Origin: an uncultured Collinsella sp.
GTDB lineage: Bacteria; Actinomycetota; Coriobacteriia; Coriobacteriales; Coriobacteriaceae
Length of the DNA stretch: 45,332 nucleotides
NCBI GenBank assembly: GCA_900754525.1
Contig: CAAEDE010000027.1
Coordinates: 1 to 45,332, forward strand
Direction of reading: 5' to 3'
The position numbers were made by a program, and so were the translations under genes. Below the pieces are notes generated by a model. That model did no database searches and was not told where the DNA came from. It was given only the letters and a program-made list of their open reading frames with translations. How positions within the stretch are numbered: the first letter of the stretch is position 1; each line of letters starts with the position of its first letter. Positions 39,749 to 45,332 of this stretch are shown here, in pieces.

Positions 39749-39813
39749 CAAACCATCACAACATTCGACGTTTTTTGCCAAAAACGGGAAAAGCATCGAA
39801 TGTTGTGATGGTT
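39749..39813. repeat. Palindromic repeat, family 2, copy b
   Basis: Almost identical to copy a, including the centre (TTTTTTGCCAAAAACGGGAAAA). It starts 38 bases after the DUF559-like stop and may terminate that transcript. Confidence 0.85.
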
Positions 39814-39944
39814 TGTGCTGAGGATGGGCTTGGGAAGTCCGTTTTGCTCGAAGCAATCTGTCCTGTCGTACGGGTGTCGGCATGATTCTCTCGTGGGGTA
39901 TTATGTTTTCCGAAGAATAAAACGCCGCGTGAGGGGAGGGCTGC

Positions 39945-41000
39945 GTGGACGAGCGCGCGCAACATGATGGCTTTGGCCGCGATATCAACTACCTGCGCAT
40001 TGCCGTTACCGACAAGTGCAATTTCCGCTGCATCTATTGCATGCCGGCCGATGGCGTGGTGCCCCGCGCGCACGACGAGCTGCTCAGCGCCGAGGAAATC
40101 GCCCGCTTTGTGCGCTTGGTGGCGGGGGAGGGCATTCGCCGCGTGCGTCTGACGGGCGGCGAGCCGCTGGTCAGCCGCCGTATTATTCCGCTCATTCGTG
40201 ATATCCGCGCGATTCCGCAGATCGAGGACATCTCGCTCACCACCAACGGCGCCCTGCTGCCCAAGCTGGCACCGCAGCTCAAAGATGCCGGGCTTAACCG
40301 CGTCAACATTTCGCTCGACACGCTCGACCCTACGCTCTTTGGAAAGATCACGCGCCTGGGTCGACTCGAGCAGACCATGGCTGGTATCGACGCGGCGCTG
40401 GCTTGGGGCTTTGAGCCAGTTAAGGTCAACTGCGTTGTGGTGCGCCGGCTCAACCAGGATGTGGCGGCCCTCGCGCGGCTCACGCTCGATCGCCCCATCC
40501 ACCTGCGCTTTATCGAATACATGCCCATCGGCGACGAGCACACGAGCTCGCATTGCGCTGTGGACCCGCATGCGCCCGCGCTCAATCCCGAGCTGTGGGA
40601 CGCGAGCGACACCGTGCCGAGTGACGAGCTGCGGGCGCGCATCAATGCCGGGGCGGCCGCGGCGGGACTGGGCGAGCTCGAGCCGCTCGGCATCAACGAC
40701 GCTCCTGCCGGCGCGGGCCCTGCGCGCTATTGGCACTTTCCGGGCGCGGCGGGAACGGTCGGCTTCATTAGCGCCATGTCCAACCATTTTTGCGCGAATT
40801 GCAATCGTCTGCGCCTGACGGCCGATGGCAACGTGCGCCCGTGCCTGTTCAGCGATGCCGAGTATTCGGTGCGTGAGGCGCTGCGCCGTGGTGATGATAT
40901 GCAGGTACTTTCGATTTGGCGCGATGCCGTGGCCCACAAACCGCAGGAACACGCGATAATTGAGGGCACGCAACGATTTATGTCCCAAATCGGAGGATGA
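39945..41000 (+). CDS. moaA: GTP 3',8-cyclase MoaA (radical SAM)
   Basis: 351 aa, first step of molybdenum-cofactor synthesis, making 3',8-cyclo-GTP. The radical-SAM cluster is C25, C29, C32 in KCNFRCIYC; the SAM motif is LTGGEPL. The C-terminal cluster has CANC (NHFCANCNRLRL) and a later Cys in VRPCLF. The start is GTG 39945 after GAGGGGAGG. The gene is about 20 residues longer than many homologues around residues 210-250. It is followed four bases later by moaC-mobB. Confidence 0.95.
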   Translation: MDERAQHDGFGRDINYLRIAVTDKCNFRCIYCMPADGVVPRAHDELLSAEEIARFVRLVAGEGIRRVRLTGGEPLVSRRIIPLIRDIRAIPQIEDISLTTNGALLPKLAPQLKDAGLNRVNISLDTLDPTLFGKITRLGRLEQTMAGIDAALAWGFEPVKVNCVVVRRLNQDVAALARLTLDRPIHLRFIEYMPIGDEHTSSHCAVDPHAPALNPELWDASDTVPSDELRARINAGAAAAGLGELEPLGINDAPAGAGPARYWHFPGAAGTVGFISAMSNHFCANCNRLRLTADGNVRPCLFSDAEYSVREALRRGDDMQVLSIWRDAVAHKPQEHAIIEGTQRFMSQIGG

Positions 41001-41004
41001 TCAT

Positions 41005-42309
41005 ATGGCCAAGAGCAGGTACGCCGATGCCACCAAGGCCGCTCGCAGGGCCGCGATGTCTGCCCACAAAGCCACGGCTGCGGCGAATGCTGGCAACGCC
41101 GACGGGTCTGCGCAGCCGTCTGCCAGTGCTGCCACCGAGCCCGCCCGCGACGCCCGTCGCGACGAGCTGACGCATGTGGACGCCAAGGGCGAGGTACGCA
41201 TGGTCGACGTGTCCGACAAGGCCGAGACTCATCGCATCGCCATCGCCGAGGGCACCATCCTCATGCATCCCGAGACGCAGGCCATGGTGCTGCAGGACCG
41301 CGCCAAAAAGGGCGACGTGCTTGCCTGCGCGCGCGTGGCGGGCATCATGGCCATCAAGCGCACAAGCGACATCATTCCCATGTGCCATCCGTTGCTCATT
41401 ACCAAGAGCAAGTGCGACATTGCGCCCATCGCTCCGGCGGGGACGCCGGCCGAGGACGTGCCCGAGGGCTGGGCGCCGGCGCGCGCGGACGGGCAGGTTG
41501 GCTTTCACGTACTGGTTACGGCCGGCGTGACGGGCAAGACGGGTATTGAGATGGAGGCCCTGACCGGCGCGAGCGCCGCGTGCCTGACCATCTATGACAT
41601 GTGCAAGGCCGTCGATCGCGGCATGGAGATCGTCGACGTGCGCCTGCTGCACAAGGAGGGCGGCCGCTCGGGTGTGTGGGATCGTGCAGAGCGTCGGGCT
41701 GCTGCTGTTGAGGCCGTGGGAGCCACGGGCAACGCACCCGCGAGCGCACCCGTCGCCGTCGCACCCGCAGCTCCGACACCGGCCGTCCCCGCGATCGCGT
41801 TTATCGGCTACCAAAACTCGGGCAAGACCACGCTCGTCGAGAAGGTTATCGCCGAGCTCACCCGCCGCGGCCTGCGCGTGGGTTCGCTCAAGCATCACGG
41901 GCACCACGGCTTTGATATCGATGTACCCGCTAAGGATACCTGGCGCCATCACCAAGCCGGATCCAAGCACGTGGGACTCATCTGCGCCACGCGCTGGGCG
42001 GAGTACGCCGACACGCGCGAGGAGGACGAGATGCCCGCGCGCGAGCTGCTGTCGCGCTACAACGATGTCGACGTGGTGATCATCGAGGGCTACAAAACCG
42101 AGGGCTTCGACAACATCGTGGTCGCGCGCTCCGGCGTCGATCGCCTACGCGGCAAGAGCTCGCTCGACCTGGTCGATGGCCACACGCTGGCCCTTGCCTG
42201 CAATGAGGCCTTGGCGCGTCAGGCCTTCGACGCCGGCTTCGCGACCCGAGCCATCAACATCAACGACGCCCGAGCCATCTGCGACCTGATTCAAGATTAT
42301 CTGGCCTAA
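41005..42309 (+). CDS. MoaC-MobB fusion (cyclic pyranopterin synthase plus guanine-nucleotide biosynthesis adapter)
   Basis: 434 aa. After an Ala-rich tail (1-55), residues 56-235 are MoaC (THVDAKGEVRMVDVSDK, MCHPLLITKSKCD, GVTGKTGIEMEALTGAS, YDMCKAVDRGMEI). An Ala/Pro linker leads to MobB (about 262-434) with Walker A GYQNSGKTTL, KHHGHHGFDIDVPAKDT and VIIEGYKTEG. MoaC completes cyclic pyranopterin formation; MobB assists guanine-nucleotide attachment to the cofactor. MoaC has a 15-20 residue insertion (PAGTPAEDVPEGWAPARADG). The ATG follows GGAGGATG. Early and late steps in one chain are unusual; no other moa/moe gene is in the window. Confidence 0.9.
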   Translation: MAKSRYADATKAARRAAMSAHKATAAANAGNADGSAQPSASAATEPARDARRDELTHVDAKGEVRMVDVSDKAETHRIAIAEGTILMHPETQAMVLQDRAKKGDVLACARVAGIMAIKRTSDIIPMCHPLLITKSKCDIAPIAPAGTPAEDVPEGWAPARADGQVGFHVLVTAGVTGKTGIEMEALTGASAACLTIYDMCKAVDRGMEIVDVRLLHKEGGRSGVWDRAERRAAAVEAVGATGNAPASAPVAVAPAAPTPAVPAIAFIGYQNSGKTTLVEKVIAELTRRGLRVGSLKHHGHHGFDIDVPAKDTWRHHQAGSKHVGLICATRWAEYADTREEDEMPARELLSRYNDVDVVIIEGYKTEGFDNIVVARSGVDRLRGKSSLDLVDGHTLALACNEALARQAFDAGFATRAININDARAICDLIQDYLA

Positions 42310-42366
42310 AACATGCCAAAAAGGGACAGGTTTGTTTTGGCTGTTTTATCTGGGCAAACGTCATTT

Positions 42367-42400
42367 CCACCACAAAGGGGCCAGGCACCTTTGTGGTGGA
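42367..42400 (+). repeat. Palindromic repeat, family 3, copy b (terminator-like)
   Basis: CCACCACAAAGG pairs with CCTTTGTGGTGG around GGCCAGGCA-type sequence, followed by ATTTTGCTTTGG, which recurs after copy c. It probably ends the moaA-moaC/mobB transcript. Confidence 0.8.
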
Positions 42401-42496
42401 TTTTGCTTTGGTAGATGTGTGGGACATGCCTTACAATCTACCAAGTAGTTCATGACGGGCGAAAAACGGAGAGAAGGGGCTTGATGTGTCCTTAAT

Positions 42497-42570
42497 GTTT
42501 CATGCGGATAGATTGATTTGACAGACGGTGGCGAAAGCCCACCGTCCGCATTCGTATGAAACAAGGAGTC
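42497..42570 (+). promoter_or_regulatory. Structured leader in front of the MFS gene
   Basis: Nested stems: GTTTCAT (42497-42503) with ATGAAAC (42556-42562), GCGGA with TCCGC, and ACGGTGG (42525-42531) with CCACCGT (42539-42545) around a GAAA-containing loop. The outer 3' arm abuts the AAGGAG ribosome site (42563-42568), so opening the structure could control translation. It matches no riboswitch class I can name. The rest of 42310-42496 shows only family 3 copy b. Confidence 0.5.
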
Positions 42571-42573
42571 TCC

Positions 42574-43860
42574 ATGCTCGCCTCTCTTTTCTCAAAGCCT
42601 CAATCATCGCTGTCCGTGCAGGCCAAGCGCCTGGTGGCGATGCGCTTTCTCATCTACACCGGTTTTCAGACCAGCTACTTTATCGGCGTTATCGGAACGC
42701 TCACCTATGCAGACGATGCCTCGGTCGTTGCGACGTCGCTGGCCGTCCTCTTTATGAACGTCTTCGTAATCTTGGGGTCCTTTGCGGGCGGCGCCGCGCT
42801 CGATGCATGGGGTCCGCGCCGTCATTTCTTGCTGAGCATCATCGGCGCTCTCGCAACTGGCACGGCAATCATCGCCTTTGGTAGCGCGACCGGCGTCGTC
42901 CTGCTCGGCGCGGTGTTTCTGGGCTTTACGATGGGATTCGCCCAGCCCATTGCCACGTCCTATCCGGCCTACCTCACCAACGACCCCGTCGAGCTCAAAG
43001 ACATCAACTCCGCCATTGCCATGTTCTCAAACGTGAGTATCATCGTTGGCCCCACGCTGGGCGGCTTTGTCGCGGCGGCTGCGTCGTCGCGCGCGGTGTT
43101 CGTGCTCATGATGCTCTTTACCGTGCTGGCGTTCGTCGTCGGTTGGGGCTTTAGGCAAAGTGCAGGTCAGGCCGCCACACACGAAGACAAACCCGCGATC
43201 GGCGACATCACATCGGATAAGGCCAGCCAAAGCCCCGACCCCAACACATCTGCCCGCGCCACCTTCGCAGCCAGCATCAAGACAGTCTTCACCAACAGCG
43301 TCCTCGCCCTGCTGTTCTGCATTATTTTCCTTTCGAACTTTGGCTACGGTGCCTTCGATCCGCTGGAGTCGTTCTTCTACCGCGATGTCCTGCACGTCGG
43401 CGTTGAGTGGATGGGCTGGCTCTCTTCGGCATCCGGCGTGGGTGCGGTGCTGGGCGCCGTGATCGCGCTCCGCTTGCCGCCACGCTTCGTCAGCCTCAAA
43501 ATGCTGCTCGCGGCACTTATGTCCGTGGGTCTGGGAAGCCTGCTCTACGTGGGAACGCCGTACGTGGACGTAGCCCTTGTCGGCCAGATTGCCCTGGGCG
43601 TGGCCTGGGGCGTTGTCAACCCGCTCCACAACACTATCGTGCAAACGACGGCCCCGCTCGAGCAGCTCGGTCGCGTGAACTCGGTCATGGGCTTTGGCAA
43701 TATGTTCGCCGGCGTGGCCCCGCTGGCGATTGCCCCGTGGCTGGCGGCGACGTTTGGCGTGCAGCAGACGCTCATCGGGGCGGGTATGGTCGTGACGGCG
43801 GTTCCCGCGGCGCTGCTGCTGTTTGGACGCCGGCATTTGGATCGTGCCGCAAGGCAGTAA
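42574..43860 (+). CDS. MFS transporter
   Basis: 428 aa, 12 predicted transmembrane segments in two halves separated by a hydrophilic loop (about 200-235, rich in Asp/Ser). The first cytoplasmic loop has GGAALDAWGPRR, an MFS motif A variant, and later FRQSAG and GYGAFDPLESFFYRDVLHV. It resembles enterobactin-exporter/MFS_3-type drug and siderophore exporters; substrate unknown. The start is ATG 42574 behind AAGGAG; ATG 42556 lies inside the leader stem. The stop codon TAA touches repeat family 2 copy c. Confidence 0.82.
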   Translation: MLASLFSKPQSSLSVQAKRLVAMRFLIYTGFQTSYFIGVIGTLTYADDASVVATSLAVLFMNVFVILGSFAGGAALDAWGPRRHFLLSIIGALATGTAIIAFGSATGVVLLGAVFLGFTMGFAQPIATSYPAYLTNDPVELKDINSAIAMFSNVSIIVGPTLGGFVAAAASSRAVFVLMMLFTVLAFVVGWGFRQSAGQAATHEDKPAIGDITSDKASQSPDPNTSARATFAASIKTVFTNSVLALLFCIIFLSNFGYGAFDPLESFFYRDVLHVGVEWMGWLSSASGVGAVLGAVIALRLPPRFVSLKMLLAALMSVGLGSLLYVGTPYVDVALVGQIALGVAWGVVNPLHNTIVQTTAPLEQLGRVNSVMGFGNMFAGVAPLAIAPWLAATFGVQQTLIGAGMVVTAVPAALLLFGRRHLDRAARQ

Positions 43861-43922
43861 AACCATCACAACATTCGATGAAAATCGCGATTTTGCCGAA
43901 AAACGTCGAATGTTGTGATGGA
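43860..43922. repeat. Palindromic repeat, family 2, copy c (inverted)
   Basis: Same ends as copies a and b (CCATCACAACATTCGA), but its centre reads as their reverse complement, so this copy is inverted. It begins at the last base of the MFS stop codon. Confidence 0.85.
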
Positions 43923-43973
43923 TTGCGCTCAGGACCAGGCCATCCTGCGAGTCCGGCTCCTCTGCGGGCCAGG

Positions 43974-44007
43974 CCACCACAAAGGGGCCAGGCACCTTTG
44001 TGGTGGT
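43974..44007 (+). repeat. Palindromic repeat, family 3, copy c
   Basis: Identical to copy b over CCACCACAAAGG...CCTTTGTGGTGG and followed by the same TTTTTGCTTTGG. It lies 50 bases after family 2 copy c, between the MFS and HAD genes. Confidence 0.85.
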
Positions 44008-44100
44008 TTTTGCTTTGGCAGGCCGCGCCTGTGCCTTGGTATACCATGTACGCCGTTCACGAATACACCCCACACCGCCGCACAACCCAGAAAGGCCCCC

Positions 44101-44922
44101 ATGGACACCACCTTCAGCCACATCAAAGCCGTGTTCTGCGATATCGACGGCACGCTGCTCACGAGCCAGCACACGGTGTCCCCGCGCACCGTGGCGGCGA
44201 TCCGCGCCCTGCGCGAGCGCGGCGTGCTCTTTGGCCTGTGCACCGGGCGCGACGCCCACGCGACCGAGGCCATGTACGAGCTCTGGGGCATCGAAGGCCT
44301 GGTGGACGTGCTCGTGGGCTGCGGTGGCGCCGAGGTCATCGACCGCGCGCACGACATCAACGAGCTGAGCTATCCGCTGCCGGGCGAGACCATCGCGCGC
44401 ATCTGCAAACACATGGCGGACCTTCCGGCAACGCCCGTCTGCCCCCGAGACGGCGTGTTCTACGTGCCCGAGAGCAACGCGTGCGTCGAGCACCTGTCGC
44501 GCGTCGACGGCGTGCCCTACCAGGTGGTCGATTTTGCCGAGTTTTTGCGCGCGCCGCAGCCCAAGGTGATGTTTACCATGGCGCCCGAGGTAATGCCGCG
44601 GGTGATTGAGCGGGCGTCGACGTTTGCCGATGACACTGTTAAGGCGGCGGCCCTGCAGACCACGCAGCGGCTCTACGAGTTCATGGATCCGCGCGTGTCC
44701 AAGACGCGCGGCCTTGTGCGCGTGGCGGAGCTCAACGACATGGAGCTCCAGGACATCTGCGTGTTTGGCGATGCGGACAACGACACCTGCATGGTGGCTG
44801 ACGCCGGCGTGGGCGTGGCCATGGCAAACGGCAGCGACGCCACCCGTGCCGCCGCCGACTTTGTAACCGCGAGCAACGACAAAGACGGCATCGCGATCTT
44901 TATCGAGGAGCATCTGCTGTAG
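44101..44922 (+). CDS. HAD-superfamily (Cof-type) sugar phosphatase
   Basis: 273 aa. Motif I is FCDIDGTLL (D14 nucleophile, D16), motif II lies in CTGRD, motif III lysine is near RVSKTRGL, and motif IV is FGDADNDTCMV. The cap between residues about 85 and 190 fits the Cof/type IIB group, which hydrolyses sugar phosphates, FMN or similar compounds. The ATG at 44101 follows AGAAAGG; upstream in-frame codons run through repeat copy c and are not coding. No operon partner. Confidence 0.88.
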   Translation: MDTTFSHIKAVFCDIDGTLLTSQHTVSPRTVAAIRALRERGVLFGLCTGRDAHATEAMYELWGIEGLVDVLVGCGGAEVIDRAHDINELSYPLPGETIARICKHMADLPATPVCPRDGVFYVPESNACVEHLSRVDGVPYQVVDFAEFLRAPQPKVMFTMAPEVMPRVIERASTFADDTVKAAALQTTQRLYEFMDPRVSKTRGLVRVAELNDMELQDICVFGDADNDTCMVADAGVGVAMANGSDATRAAADFVTASNDKDGIAIFIEEHLL

Positions 44923-44934
44923 CGCCGGGGGAGA

Positions 44935-44970
44935 ACCACCGCAAAGGGGACAGGCTCCTTTGCGGTGGTC
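44935..44970 (+). repeat. Palindromic repeat, family 3, copy d
   Basis: ACCACCGCAAAGG pairs with CCTTTGCGGTGGT: both arms carry the same A-T to G-C change compared with copies a-c, so base pairing is kept. It starts 13 bases after the HAD stop. Confidence 0.8.
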
Positions 44971-45248
44971 TCAGGCGATTTGGGCGAATTAATGCCTAAA
45001 ATCTGCGCGAAAATTCAAATAACGTTGTCTGAACATCATGCTTCTAACCACCGATGAGTTAAAGATATTCCCATCAATTTAGTAGTCTATTCCTCCCGGT
45101 TAATGACCTACCGTTCACGGTCGATTTTCGACCGTTCACAGGACGCTTGCTCTTGAGCAAAATGTTGTGCAAATAAATAAAATGCTATTAAAAAATGATA
45201 ACTAGCTTAATTACCAGTAGAAATAGATATTTTATAGCGAATAAACGA
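44971..45248. other. AT-rich gene-free stretch at the right IS edge
   Basis: Clearly more AT-rich than the rest of the window, without a convincing gene. It contains the CCGTT direct repeats at 45111-45140 and a TTGCTC/GAGCAA hairpin at about 45147-45160, and ends at the IS boundary at 45248. It looks like a promoter region whose gene has been cut off by the IS. Confidence 0.5.
45111..45140 (+). promoter_or_regulatory. CCGTTCAC direct repeats, 21 bp apart
   Basis: CCGTTCACGG (45111) and CCGTTCACA (45132) repeat with the 21-bp period seen at 403, 5342 and 12586. The spacer contains a GGTCGA/TCGACC inverted repeat. No GTGAACGTTCAC palindrome is nearby. A regulated gene may start to the right, at or beyond the IS. 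Confidence 0.5.
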
Positions 45249-45332
45249 GGCTCTTCGGTGGTTTCTGTGGGAGAGATTCCGGCATAGGCCCAGCTCAGCG
45301 GGCGAAAACAACGATCTGGAACTGAAACGGCC
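45249..45332 (-). mobile_element. Outer end of an insertion sequence (right window edge)
   Basis: Exact inverted copy of 1-81, beginning GGCTCTTCGGTGG at 45249. On the minus strand it carries the same short C-terminal tail and stop. Both IS copies therefore have the 3' end of their presumed transposase gene facing into the window. The last three bases continue beyond the part seen at the left edge. Confidence 0.6.

Noticed and set aside
43027..44913. 628-codon minus-strand frame across the MFS and HAD genes
   Set aside because: It spans two real genes and two palindromic repeats between them, which a true coding sequence would not do.
1..45332. Inverted ends considered as terminal repeats of a linear phage or plasmid
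   Set aside because: The content is chromosomal metabolism and housekeeping (ligA, glnA, moaA) with no replication or virion genes; IS copies at contig ends explain it better.

Overview
The window looks like chromosomal DNA from a high-GC, gut-type Coriobacteriia, most probably Collinsella. This is inferred from codon bias, gene content, actinobacterial traits (a possible GlnR-type regulator with a GlnR-like box beside a short GSI glutamine synthetase) and many short palindromic intergenic repeats. No rRNA, tRNA, phage or CRISPR sequence was seen. Both ends carry the same 81 bp in inverted orientation. They read as the outer end of one insertion-sequence family, so the window is probably a contig bounded by two IS copies.

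Positions 1-20,150 hold a pectin-oligosaccharide catabolic island. It contains uxaC-uxaB-uxaA (galacturonate to 2-keto-3-deoxygluconate, KDG); a GPH-type uronide symporter; a leaderless set of GH28, a carbohydrate esterase, a pectinesterase/alpha-beta-hydrolase fusion and an SGNH esterase; then GH105, a TIM-barrel isomerase-like protein, a GltD-like Fe-S flavoprotein and an Old-Yellow-Enzyme/FadH-like reductase. The opposite strand has an RpiB-type isomerase and an SDR (DhuI/DhuD-like), which take the unsaturated-uronate branch to KDG. None of the hydrolases has a signal peptide, so methyl- and acetyl-esterified oligomers appear to be imported and taken apart in the cytoplasm. The island is marked by repeated GTGAACGTTCAC palindromes, paired 38-41 bp apart at three promoters and preceded there by CCGTT direct repeats with a 21-bp period.

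Positions 20,190-29,430 hold a decayed GntR fragment, an AAA-type ATPase with seven 10-bp repeats in front of it, a YczE-like membrane protein, a HIT protein with a GntP-type permease, an intact GntR regulator, and the lower pathway kdgK and eda beside a divergent LacI regulator. The kdgK and yczE-like leaders share a promoter, a LacI-type palindrome, and a hairpin whose stem covaries while its loop stays constant. A second, multi-stem intergenic element lies between kdgK and eda and again before the yczE-like gene. These RNA elements are the best candidates here for something undescribed.

Positions 29,430-45,250 are more housekeeping: an MntA/HepT-like toxin-antitoxin pair whose nucleotidyltransferase carries a RelB/DinJ-like N-terminus, glnA with a GlnR-like regulator, htrA, a small MITE-like element, ligA, a MATE exporter, a DUF559/AbiEi-like nuclease-fold protein, moaA and a moaC-mobB fusion, an MFS transporter with a structured leader, and a HAD phosphatase. 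Three families of palindromic repeats are scattered between the genes, often just after stop codons.
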